Both the position numbers and the translations under genes were made by a program. Source: Endocalyx cinctus (taxonomy: Eukaryota > Ascomycota > Sordariomycetes > Amphisphaeriales > Apiosporaceae). From it: a stretch of DNA of 64,000 nucleotides. Location: positions 2,356,001 through 2,420,000 of the forward strand of contig BCKC01000005.1 in NCBI GenBank assembly GCA_001600455.1, written 5' to 3'. Positions 27,001-41,174 of this stretch are shown piece by piece. Every line of letters begins with the position of its first letter. The first letter of the stretch is position 1. The notes below the pieces were generated by a model. That model searched no databases and was not told the origin of the DNA. It saw nothing but the letters and a program-made list of their open reading frames with translations.

Positions 27001-28613
27001 TATCTCCGTATGTCGCGATTACATGCTGTGAGAGGAGAGAAGAAAGGGGGAAAAACACCGGACTGAATTGCTAGCGAGCCGATTATTCGAACTGATTCAG
27101 GTTATCTGCTATGCCTAAAAGACTGCTAAATGTATATGGTTTTCCGAAATGAATCTTTAGTTCAATGGAATATGTATACCAAGCTGAAATACTATACGGA
27201 GGCATCGTGATAGGGGAACGTCATTATAGAGGAACATTATGATAGAGGAACATTATGATAGAGTAACATTATGATAGAGGAACATCGTGACAGAGCATAT
27301 TGTCGCGAGACGACAGGCATTGAAACCACGCCCCAGGCCCTATAAGCAGCAAGTAACGACGAGTCTTGAATGTCGACATACACAGTAGTTTCCCTCTACG
27401 TCCCGAGCTATAGATTATGAATATCTACCTAAGTATTCACATGTATAACAAAAGGACGAGAGCAGAAAACATATCCCCAGTTTTGACGAGTCCACGGAGT
27501 TTGAGTACCTTAACGAATTCCCATATCCTCTCCCCTGAACCCCAGATACCTACCCACCTAGTCCGCATCCTATCTATCCAACAAGATAAGAGTTCATCCG
27601 GCGGTGAAGACAATAGTTATTATTATCAACAACCCAAACGTTAAACAGTTCCGAAGCGTTAGTCTCTTAGTCTTCTATAATCGAAAAAAAAAAAGCGGGA
27701 AAAGATACATGATATTAAGTTATCACCGGGATATTATTATCATAATCACATTTACTTTTATCTCATCTTCATTGAAAAGCTTGTCTCTAGTTATTGTTAT
27801 TTTATTTTGAAACCATCGCGGAGCCTCTCTTTTCTCGGCGTGCTATGTTTACTATATGAAACATCTCATCTACGCCAAGTCGATATCCACCGTTCTAATA
27901 AATATGGACATCACGAGTGCAACGAAGCTATCTGTAGAGGAAACGTATCAGCTAAAATTAGGTGTACAGATCAGCGTAAGTTCTCTTAGATTTAGATGAG
28001 AGGGTATTATCTTGATTAAAGGAAGAAAGGAGCGACGGCCGCTACGTCTATTTCCCAGACACTGTGATTAAGGAGATTGAACATCTTCATTATCACCTAA
28101 GTGATCATACCCATGCTCCTACCTGGTGGTTCGGATTCTCGAGATATGTTATTCTAGCTGTCTAGTTATTAAATATGTCAAATCATGGGTCACGAGTAGA
28201 TAGAAGAGAATGCATATATGCGTGTATATATATGTATGTAAAAAAAATCAATTCATTGTGCTTCCCCTTTAAACTAATTTTCCTAGTCTACAAGCACAGG
28301 CGCCGAGAACCAGATTCGTGTCGTAAAAAGAGGTGCAGAATAGCAGAGTAACACGTGAGATTTTGGCGACCTTGAGGTATCAAATTCACCTATTCTCGAA
28401 GACTTTTTGATTCCCTTTTTTAAAAAAAAATCACCACGGACCCGCAAAAATCATCAAGCCCATTTGCTCCGAGATGCGATGTCTATGCATAATTTCCAGA
28501 CGTATACATCTCAATCCGTCGCTAGTTCATCCTCCCAACTAAAGGGGTACCTAGCGTATATCTATCTATTTTCTCCATAGGCCAAACCCGAAAAGAAAAA
28601 GAGTTGAAGGTTT
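21064..28613. other. long spacer without a supported gene
   Basis: About 7.5 kb. The beginning is probably the 3' UTR of the 84-aa gene. It contains a CA-rich microsatellite (about 22380-22412), A/T runs, several TACCTAGGTA-like palindromes (23182-23192, 23768-23777) and a 16-bp tandem repeat (27209-27295). ORFs are short and unrecognised, and I saw no mobile-element coding sequence. Confidence 0.5.
27209..27295. repeat. 16-bp tandem repeat, about 5.5 copies
   Basis: Five adjacent units resembling GATAGAGGAACATTAT (27209, 27225, 27241, 27257, 27273) plus a partial sixth. The central copies are nearly identical and the outer ones have diverged. It is noncoding. Confidence 0.85.
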
Positions 28614-31059
<2,446 letters not shown>

Positions 31060-32118
31060 TTTTTCTGAGTGTAGATTCTGTGAGAAAAATAGGTGAGACA
31101 AAAGGAAGGGTTCTTCACACGACGAGCTCTCTCCAGGTCAGGTCAAGAAAAAAAAATCTTAATAAAGCAATTGGGATAATTTTGTGCCCCAAGTAAAAAA
31201 AAAAAAAAAAAAGTTCTTCTGCCAAGGTGGGGTTATTTTACACCGCCCTCAATTATGTAATTGAAAAACAACCGAAATCTATGGTTCAAAGCTTTTCATT
31301 GGTAGGCAATCGATTGTGGGTCTCAAGGGTCCCCCTCACAGGATCTCCCTTAGAATTCCAATTCCTATTATTTACCATACAAGATTCAATATTCACCATT
31401 CAAATTTTGAAAAATTCAACGTAAAGAGAACAACTACACCTCTGAAATGCTATATAAACACGAATGGTCTTCACAAGTTTACAATTATACTACCTAGGTA
31501 GTTCATATCCTATAATAGATTTATGCACTACATGACGAGTACTTAAGTAGATAGATCACTACCTACATGATCTATGGAGACTTTCACCCCTCATTTAGTG
31601 TATCTGCCATGTTATACCCACTTCTGCCACTCTTCTGCAAATTCAAAATTCAAAAGGGATACTCAATAAAGTACGAGTGTACCTGGTGTGAAAATTGGTA
31701 GATACCTCCTTAGGTACTTAGGCAGCCTTGGTACGATAAAATATAGAACGTAGAAATTGACTGATCCACTGACTGACAGACGGCCCTGGAGACTGATTTA
31801 AGAGACTAGCTGATTAATCTGACTGCGTATAAAATTTGATTGGTTTATTAAATCATTTTGTGTTAATTTAAACATCTTCGCAGGTTTTCCTCTTCTTTTC
31901 TTCCTACTGATTCTTATTCATACATACATTCTAACAAGAAACCCCCTGACCTCACTTTACGCCTCAAATGTCCGACTAAGAATGTCCTTATAAAAAAACA
32001 ACCATTCATTAGTGATATTATCCACACAATCCCAACTGTATAAACAAAGAAAGATGGACGATAGCTCGTAAAGAAGCTAAGCATCTCCATATCTTCTAAT
32101 TGAATAAACAACTTATCC
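31060..32118. other. intergenic spacer: SSB1 promoter and RSC4-like 3' end
   Basis: 1.06 kb between two minus-strand genes. It contains A runs (near 31195-31212) and a TACCTAGGTA palindrome at 31491-31500. No gene is seen. Confidence 0.6.
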
Positions 32119-35100
32119 TCATACGTGTTTAAGCATGTTGAGGAATATCGTAAATCTCTCCATCTCCATATTGAGGCCATTCGGTGCCTTCTCGCCCTTG
32201 GGTAAAGCAGCAACGAGCGTTACCTCAAATCGATTCTTGAAATGAGGTTGCACATCAAATATTGGCTCCTCTTTCTTCTCGTATGGTCCCGCTGGTGACG
32301 GCAATACGGGCATTAAGTCGTGTACGACTGTCATTCTCCATTCGCGCTCCTGTGCCGCTAGGAATGTCGCCACCTGCGGTCTGAGCTGAAGAATCCGATG
32401 CGTCGCAGGTATATTGACCACGATGTCTTGCTGCGCTTCAATAGGACTGGCTGGGATTGTAATAGCTAGACGGTTATCTATTGGAACAGTTGGGTGCGAC
32501 GTGATCATGAGTCTCGGCATCAGAGCTTCCGTCTCTTCTGTATATTTGATTAGTAAAAAAAAAAAAAAAAAAAAAGCCGACTTAAGTATTAGGATATGGC
32601 ATTATCTTACTGATAGGGCTTGGACGGTATTTCGTAGCTTCAAGAATATCCGAAGGCGTCTGCTTCGGAGGTGGCGGCGGAGGCGGGGGAAGAGGCACTG
32701 GTTGGGCTACCCCGTTCGGCCCTGCACCGGCATGGTACATGGACGATGCCCCGAATTGTTGCATAGCGTTAGGCGGAGGCAGTATAGCTGGCGATCGTCG
32801 GACAACGTCCTCTGATTTTGCATTTGTTGATGGACTAGGTGGGCCAGCAGATGCAGATAGGCTCCTCGTCTTTTCAAGCTGGCTTATATTGATAGACGGT
32901 GTAGCTGAACCCCCAAAAGGATTTCTACTGGCCGACACGCCGTTGCCGTTTGTTTCCCCCTCGGCCGACTGGCCTGTCGCAGGAGCTGGAGACCCGGTCG
33001 CACTGACTTTACCGCCCACATGAATGGTTATCTTCTTAGGATGACCAGCATTTTCGGCGTTCTGTGAAACCTTTAATTTGATCTTCGGCTGAGGAGGTTC
33101 TTGCACATGTTGCTTGGCCTCATCTAGTAGCTCGTAAAAGAATTTCTGGGACGGTTAGGCTAAATTCTCCCCAATAAACGTAGAATCAACTTACTTCTAG
33201 TTCTTGAGCCATTACGTAAATCTCACTGCCATCCTCGTTGTAGTGATACGCATTCTTCCATACCAAGCTGGTCCCATCTTCAAAGGCGGTCCATCCCTTA
33301 AAATTGCTAATATAAGTTGCCTCAGATCGGCCATGCTGACCTCGGATCTGCCTCTGGAGCGACCTTAGGGATACAGGTTCTGCGATAACCTCGTAATAAT
33401 CTTTAAGGGTCTTCGGGGGCAGGTAGACAAAAGGTTCGAAATACGGGTAATCGCCACTACATCCTCAGGTTAGCGATGCTCACTCCGGTTGTAATGTAAA
33501 CTGGCGGTACTTACCTCTCATCCTTCTTGCGAATCATCTCCTCGACAATCTTTTCTTGAGCCTGTTGAAAGTCGAGACCTTTGAACGGAACATCTACGTA
33601 GCGTTGGTCGTTCTTGCCAGGACGAGGAGTGCCCCTGTCCATATTGGCCGTCGAGCTACCTCGTCCTCTGCCGCCGCGACCGCGACCGCGACCGCGACCA
33701 CCACGACCACGGCCTCGACCACGGCCCCGACCCCGACCACGTCCGCCTCGCCCTCTTCGTCCACGCGTGGCCCCGATGCTGCTTCTTCTATGGGCGGTTT
33801 CATCTTCCTCCGCTGCTTCTTCTTCCTCTTCTTCCTCCTGCTCTTCCTCTTCCTCATCTTGTTCTTCAGCTTCTTCTTCTTCTTCTTCTTCTGGCTCTGC
33901 CTCTTCTTCATTATCGTTCTCCTGATCATCGGCATCTTCATCGGCCTGTTGATCAGCCTGCGCATTATCACTCTCTGCATCGCCATCTTCGTCATCATCC
34001 TCTTCAGCTGCTTCGGCTTCTACCTCGCTTTCTTCTCCAGCCTCGGCGTCGTCTTTGTCTTTTTCCTCTTCATCCTCGTCTTCGTCGTCTTTTTCGGCGT
34101 CCTCTTCTTCGGCATCCTCTTCTTCGGCATCTTCTTCTTCCTCGTCGTCTTGATTTTCATTTTCTTCGTCCTCTTCGTGCTCGGGACTGGGAGGAAGTGG
34201 AGTGGCAATAGCTTGATAGCTGCCTGTCTTGTAGGCAGGGTTATGCTTCACCATGAGATTGCTCACAGCTTTGCGCACACGCTCTGCGTCGCCAAAAATA
34301 GTTGATGTTCGAGGGTTGTTCTCCTTTGCATTCTGCACGAGACGTTTGAAGTCACTTTCAAGTGTAGAAAGGTTGAAATATTCTCCGTTCTTCAGCTTTT
34401 CCTCGATAAGCTCGAGGGAAAGCGGTAGGCGAACTTGTTTATAATATTCTGCATTTTCGCTCTTGGATGGCAGCTTCTCGAAGTAGGGGGCGACGGGTCG
34501 GCCACTGATCAAGAAATAGACAGTTAGTTACAATCGAAATAATTAATCCTATGAGAAGGGTAGGGAAACGACTGCATCAAGCAAGATGCAAGCCAGATGT
34601 GTTCAACTAGTTACATTATGACATATTGATATGGTAATGACAAGATTAAAAAAAAAAAATAATAACATATAGAATTTGGGTGTCATGATGATAGTTTAGT
34701 GACGACTTACTTTTTATCGGTAGTAGATCTAATTGTCTCGAGAATATTTAGACCATAACCGGTTGTCGTCTCGGCAGTTTCTCCGCCTGATAGGTCTCCG
34801 AATTCCTACAAGTTGAACAAAACGGATGAGTACAGATGCTGCGGTTGCATGATAGAAGAAAGGATTGAGGTTAAATTAAATGGTCGAAATGCAGTATCGA
34901 GTAAGGTCCCCGTAGGTTTTTTTTGGTTTAAGGGGTGGCTTTGTGGTTTGGTCTTTAGGGTCTAAAATAAAAAGGTGCTCTCGCTGATGGAGGAGAACAT
35001 ATAGGCATTACACCATACATCATCGCTTTAGCATATAGCTATAGCTCCGCTCCAACCCTGTCGAAGCTGCAACTTCAACCAAAACTTACAATCTTACCAC

Positions 35101-35284
35101 ATCCCCCGCAAAGTCGTCGCAAATCACAATCGACTTTTAGAAGTGCGCCTTATCAACCAGGCGACGCGAGTATGAAATTAATATTGCTTACCTCTACTAG
35201 TTTACGACGTTTCGAAGTTCGGTCGGGAGTATCGACGGGTGACTCCAATCCATTCGACCCGCTCGCCTTTCGCTTGTTCTCCAT
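32119..35284 (-). CDS. RSC4: RSC-complex-type tandem bromodomain protein (Rsc4-like)
   Basis: Probable acetyl-lysine-reading subunit of the RSC chromatin remodeller. Six exons: 35284-35192, 34805-34711, 34504-33515, 33456-33195, 33145-32611, 32537-32119; 797 aa. The N-terminus MENKRKASGSNG is followed by a basic segment (TSKRRKL). Bromodomain 1 (about residues 48-155) starts GLNILETIRSTTDKNGRPVA and keeps the Asn of NAKENN. Bromodomain 2 (about 375-495) contains YFEPFVYLPPK and NAYHYNEDGSEIY with its key Asn. Between them lie an acidic tract of about 130 residues (171-299) and an Arg-Gly tract (310-345). The C-terminal third has a Pro-rich linker and a conserved end (MLKHV). Yeast Rsc4 is shorter (625 aa); the extra length is mainly the acidic/RG linker. 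There is no BAH domain, which argues against Rsc1/2. The first intron is long for this window (386 nt). Confidence 0.85.
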
Positions 35285-37142
35285 CGCGACTCAGGAAGAA
35301 GTAATGATCTAGTGCATCCGAAATAGATATAATATTTATCGATTAAATACGAATGATTTCGCGCATTCAATTGCAATTTAATGTGGAGAGTTTCAAATAC
35401 TGAAAGCTAGTCGCGATGATGGTAGGATCGAAGGGGGGTTCTTTTTTTTTTTTTCTTTTGGTTGGACGCGATGTACGGGTGGTCGATTAAGAGGACGTCG
35501 CGCAAGTTGGCCGATTTTTCTAACCTTCGACTCTAAGCTTAGAACAAAAGACGTTGATGCGCTGAGAGATGTCTCGACAGCATAAATAAATTATTATACG
35601 CTATCAGCGTAATCAATATAATGTTTAGTCAATAAACGGTATTATAATCAGTTTATGAATTGTATTGACATATAACTGAACGTGGGAATTTGAGCGCAAA
35701 TAATAGAGATGGCGGCGAAAAGATTAAGGGAAACCCCGGGTTTTGCTTAATATCTGTTATAATGTTCATTGTTACATCCTTTCAGCCTGCACGGTCCAGC
35801 TTTTTTTTAGGTTTTTTTTTATTATGTGAAGCTTACAGCCACAATTCATTAAACAGAACCTTACCTGATAAATGGATTTTAACATCAGGGATTAGGGTCA
35901 ATACGTACCTGAGCTACGCCGCTTTAAACCGGATTCGAGCATAAGCCTAAGTTGTGTCCAGAACTGCATATATCATAAAAATAGAAAATTGCATAAATAC
36001 TGCTCATAAATAATCGAAACGTAATAAGTACTCTGTATATATGAATATAGCTGTTTAAGGCCCCTTAACTATATGTAACTAGTAACTGAGCCGAGGCTGA
36101 GTAAAAGCGGCCGATGCACTATTCCGGACTTGTCGAGAAAGAATGTTTATGTTCAGCTAAAACATCTTACCATTTGATACATATATACTCCATAATCCAA
36201 TATATGGTTTATATATTTAATTAATATCAGCCACAACTTATCTTATTGCTTACCAAAATGATCGCATGTTTACATATTACTTTGGAAGGTAAACATTCAG
36301 TGTAAGCATTACCACCCAGCAGTATTAGCCAGCCAGCCAGCCAGCCAGCATAGCGTGGGGCAAAGAAAGAGATAGAGAAAGAGAGAGAGATAAGTAAGTA
36401 ATATAGGCTTATCTAATATAGGTTACTAGGTACGTACCTAAGTAGATATTCTAGAAGTATTGTAGAAAATTAATCTTATCGATAATAATAAAATAATTCT
36501 TCCTTTAATAATCATGATTGTTTTCTTTTGTAGCTTGGTTCTTGTTTATATCAACCCAATCCAACAATCTCTAAAATTTTGGTCAACCGCAATCGCTCTA
36601 TCATTTGTTGACCCACACGCGACCTACACTCAGTAATCTACCCTATAATTCCCTACCTTAGGTAGACTGCTAGGTCAGACTATTTCACCCCTCCTTATTT
36701 AGGAGCGAAGAAGAAAAGGCACCAAGACTTTAACTCAACTCTAGCAAGCTTCTATACTTCTTTCCTAAGAATATAGTTTCTCATTATCTTTCACAATCGA
36801 GAGAATATTCTCAAACAGTCTAACCTGTCTCACATTTTATTTATTTATTTATTTTCCGCCCAAGTCTTTTTTTTTTTTTTTTTTTTCATTTTGTTGCAGA
36901 CCTGAGTAATCATAATAAAATCTCCTCTCTCTCTCTCTCTCCTCCCTTCGACGCGATAGCTTTTTTTCTCTTTGTCTCCCAAACCTTTACTTTAACCAGC
37001 GAACACGATTTCCCTAAGGGCCCGAAGCTCTTAATATAAACTCTCGACTCATTGTTGAAATACCGTCACATAATATTCTTCTTGCGAACGGGTTACTCGT
37101 ATTAATACTCCGACGTTGACCTTGCCGTACGACTGCAAAAGA
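35285..37142. promoter_or_regulatory. divergent promoter region of RSC4-like and CKS1
   Basis: 1.86 kb between two start codons facing outward, so it must hold both promoters. It contains an (AGCC)n microsatellite (36327-36349), a perfect 14-bp palindrome TAGGTACGTACCTA (36427-36440), a related CTACCTTAGGTAG (36653-36665), a T-run near 36867-36886 and a CT-repeat near 36922-36940. No gene is recognised. Confidence 0.55.
36327..36349. repeat. (AGCC)n microsatellite
   Basis: Almost six copies of AGCC in the RSC4/CKS1 intergenic region. Confidence 0.9.
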
Positions 37143-37766
37143 ATGCCTGCCATGGACATCGACGTAAGTCGCCGCAACAAGGTCCCTCGACCTCTCAGCG
37201 ACAACGAGAGAGCACGACTAGAGGAGTACATTGACTCAATTCATTACTCTGCTCGGTAGGTTTCCTTTCTTTTTCTCCGTGTCTACCTCATATTTGGAGT
37301 ATTCAGTATGGCTGCGGGGGAAAGGGCTGCCGCACCATATTATTACAATTCTTTAGGCTAACGTAATGTTTTAGGTATAATGATAACGAATACGAATATC
37401 GACATGTTCAGCTCCCGAAGGCTATGCTTAAAGTCATCCCGAAAGACTACCACGACGCGTCTAAAGGTACCTTAAAGCTGTTATGGGAAGACGAGTGGCG
37501 TGCGATTGGTATTACACAAGTGAGTTATACTATACTAGACGGAAGACGAAACCCATAGGAATAGTTAGCTAACCAGCGGCTTTTTTCCCCCTAACGTAGA
37601 GCTTGGGATGGGAACACTACGAGGTCCACGAACCAGAGCCGCATATCCTCCTCTTTAAGTAAGTCTTTTCAGGCATGATATATCTTGTTATTTACTCCTG
37701 CTAATATTCTATGTCTTTTGTTTTTGTTTTTATAGGCGTCCTTTAAATTATCAACCTCCTCAGTAA
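37143..37766 (+). CDS. CKS1: cyclin-dependent kinase regulatory subunit Cks1/Suc1
   Basis: A small adaptor that binds the cell-cycle CDK and recognises phosphorylated substrates. Four exons: 37143-37255, 37375-37519, 37600-37658, 37736-37766; 115 aa, the usual family size. The introns have branch points GCTAAC, CTAAC and GCTAAT. Diagnostic sequence includes [12 protein letters not shown] (anion-binding Arg and beta-hinge region), [20 protein letters not shown] (across a junction) and [17 protein letters not shown], which fits the CKS signature H-x-P-E-x-H-[IV]-L-L-F-[KR]. The start could also be the second Met three codons later. A GTAAGT just after the start (from 37164) looks like a donor but must be read through to keep the conserved N-terminus. 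Confidence 0.97.
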
Positions 37767-40700
37767 TTCGACGCGGAAAGAGATTTGATTAATGACGTGG
37801 TCTGTCGTAATGGTCACTATCCTCGACCGCTCGTGCACGACGAACAGACCGCTATATACCTGCCCGACCACTGCATAGCGACATCTGCATTTTGTATGGA
37901 TATGACTGCTTTCCGACGATTGATGATTGTTCTTTGGTGCATTGACCTCGCCCACATCTCCACTCACCTCGGAGGATCCAATATTTCTGGCTGGTACGGC
38001 TCAGTTTGGGGGCGTTGCGGGCCCGATACAAGTCACCGACAAGCTATTTGCAAGCTATCGGATATTGAATAAATATGAAGCATAATGACTCTGTCTTATG
38101 GTATGCTTTGGAAGAAAGCATGCGAGAGTTTGAACCAGCTCGTAGGTGATAATTATGTGAGGGGCATGTATGGGTCCGCGGGTCACGGGTATATTTTATA
38201 CTGCTAAAGTCAGACCAACTTATTAGTTGTATGATAGGCTAATAGCAGTTTACATGAGATAATGTGAGATAAGGATTTCGCATTTCATAATCGTCATATA
38301 TATCACGCTCACCTTCCGCACTCGCTGTTTTGTCTTGTATTGGATGTTGAAATACCTACGTTCTTTTGCCGGTAACCGTACTCGTCTTGGGGTCAATCAA
38401 AGAGCTGCTTAAATAGGACATGTGGCTTCTTGGAGATTTACTAACCTAAATGCCTTCCTAGGCTCTAGAGTAATCAGACAAAGTGATATATTGTAGCTTG
38501 ACGGCGGTCTCCGATATAAGATTGTGAGGCTAGCTGACTGGGTAGATGACGGTGCTGATGGTGCTGACCAATGATGTTCGAGCTGAAGTGCAAGAATGGT
38601 AACCAGCCCGCATTACCAGGTGTCCAGTCATGGTCGCAAATAATGTGGAATACGGGATCTTGGGGTACAGATTTACGGATGGTATTAAACGGAATGCGGC
38701 ATCTTAATACGGCATTCCATCTTTTTAAGGTGTACCTGAACTAATTTGGCAATGTTTTAAACGCACATTAGTTTTCCATGAGCCGATCATCGTATGACGT
38801 TAATATAATATATGAATACAATCATAGATATATATTTTCAGCTTGAACGTAATTAATAACGGTAATTTAAAAATATACGTTTTGATGAGTTTATGGGTGA
38901 ATAGTTGAGTCATTGGTATATTTACCTAATCGCCGGGTACTCAATGAGACGAGCACCAGGCTGGCAACGAAGAATTCCGCACTTATAGCACACGTGCTCC
39001 AAGTGACTTGCCCAAGCAGTAAAATAAACCACGAGGGCAAACCGTTACAGTCTCATTTCTGAACCGAGGACTCCCTTGCTGTAATGTTCTTCGCTGCATC
39101 TGAATCGATAATTTTGCCTGCAAGATTCCAGAAACCTGCATCTTTGTGTTATCACTTAAACAGTGGCTGTGTCCCATTATCTCTAAAAGTGTCTCTCTAG
39201 CCCAATGGAACGAGAGGAGAACGATATATCATAGTTCTCCTATTTGTACGTACATACTCGCAAGTTTCTCTTTATCTTTCTGTTGTTCTGGTAACTTATG
39301 AGAACACCGTCTACTCTGATACTGCTAACTATAAGTATCAAGTGTAAAGAGCGAGGTGACTATCATTTATACGTCAGGCCAACCGCACAATTGTGGAAAA
39401 TGCCACTACCATCTATTTCAGTCGGTGCTCGGAAGGTATCTCCGACTATGCTCCACCCCGTGCTCGGAGAGAGGTGCTTGGCAAAACCTAGCATGTCGCT
39501 ATCCTTAAATAGTTAAGACGAGGTCCTCACTCGGGTAGGCAGAATTTCCCTTGAGAGTAACCGAAAACGATATCCGGGGTAGCTGTCACCCATGAAGTTA
39601 CCTTATAAGAGGATAAGCCTAGGGAGATAGACAACCCTACGCATGTTTCTTCTCCCTTCTAGAATCTTCTCAATGGCATGTGTATTTTCTTAGAATCACC
39701 CCAAGCAGTTTGACTTACGCTTGGAGAGATCGCAAAGATCGAATAGCAAAGGACAGAGATATTGAAGGTGGTTGCGGATGTACGGGTTATTGGAACTGCA
39801 GATTAACCCAAATACCTATCCACAAAATCCACCATACAGGGTCTACGTAGAAACACTGCTGTCTAGAATACTGATCTTATTGCTGTTACAGTATTAACAC
39901 TAGGATTAAAGTAATAGGATAGACACACGCAATATGGACCGCATACCCGTGAATATACACCTTTTTGCAGCCGTCCTAAAAGCAAGCCAACTGCGTAGTA
40001 AGACTCAAATCGTGCTGCTGTGTTACGTTACGCGGTAAGATTGTCTATGCTGTGCGAACGTGTGTCATATGCAGAAGTGTCTCGGGAAGAGTATTCATAT
40101 TGAATCAACATGTACGGAGTAAACAAACTAGGTTTTGCTGCGGGCTGGTGGTGGTGGTTGTCTCAACTTAAGCTGATATTAGCGCACTGGAAGACTGGCT
40201 GTACTACGGAGACTACGGTATTAGGGCCCGCTAACTAATGTATGTCCTTCTTCCTGTTTCCCTTCTTTTCTTTCTCTTCATCATAAAACATACTGTAAAT
40301 GGATATATATATATATATATAACTATCTGTTAATTTGGCTTCAGCTGGAGGAAGTAAAATAGCCACTACGCCTCGACTATTATTAGTTATGTGGAGACTG
40401 TTTCGTAAATTTCCAACCGTTTTGTTTTGTTTTTTTTTAAAACCGTTTCAAGGCCCGTTTCCTCATTATACCCTAGTCACCTGACTAATAACAGGGTGAG
40501 CTGAGCTGGCGCAGAATAACATGCCACTTCTGCTGCTGTAATCAATTAATTATTAAGAGAACACGCTGTTCTTCTGACTTCACTTTACTTGCCACGATTC
40601 TATTCCCCCGATAAAAAACTGCTTTGTTTCTTTTTGTATGTAAATTTATATATTTTATGAAGTAATGGTGAGGATGTTAAAATTTATGTTCTATTTTTCT

Positions 40701-41174
40701 CATTGAATGCTTATTTTAGTATACGCAGAACTTTCCTGCTATTCTTTTTTTCGCAAATGAAGCTTAAGCAGTTTATGTAGTTCATTTTTACATTCCCTAA
40801 AAACTTTGAGAAACATCATATATATATATGCCTGCTACCCATTAAGATAATCTGGCTAAATTCCAATTTGGTCTTCCCCAAATCATTACTTGATTTCGGC
40901 TTTGATTTTCTTGCATCTCGAGCCTATCAATTGATTCTTTTAAATAAATTTATCTTTGTCCTAATTTGGCAGCTTCATACTCCGTTTTAGCGTAGCATCT
41001 ACAAGGTATCTTATTGTACTCCCTTTCTTGGGTTTTGTCAGTTTGACCAGTCTCCTCACCTCCCGACCGCATCGATCCGGATATAGCAGGGAGTACTGGA
41101 TCCGCGTTTCGACCTTTCCCCGGTTTTCGAATTCCCCCACCACTGAGAAAAGCCATCTGGCCAATTCTACCGAA
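37767..41174. other. spacer between CKS1 and ERO1
   Basis: 3.4 kb of AT-rich DNA, with an (AT)n tract at about 40304-40322 and poly-T runs. ORFs are short (for example 38983-39177 and 39298-39516) and unrecognised. The last few hundred bases presumably contain the ERO1 promoter; I could not identify a clear unfolded-protein-response element. Confidence 0.5.

Noticed and set aside
33556..34305. 249-aa plus-strand ORF, very hydrophobic
   Set aside because: It is the antisense of the acidic/Arg-Gly region of the RSC4-like protein; acidic codons read backwards give Leu/Phe/Ser.
34806..35191. Long first intron of the RSC4-like gene, tested as a second stwintron
   Set aside because: A D1,2 reading breaks the phase between exons 1 and 2; an ordinary long intron fits.
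37164..37169. GTAAGT just after the CKS1 start, a possible donor
   Set aside because: Reading through gives the conserved Cks N-terminus; splicing here would delete it.
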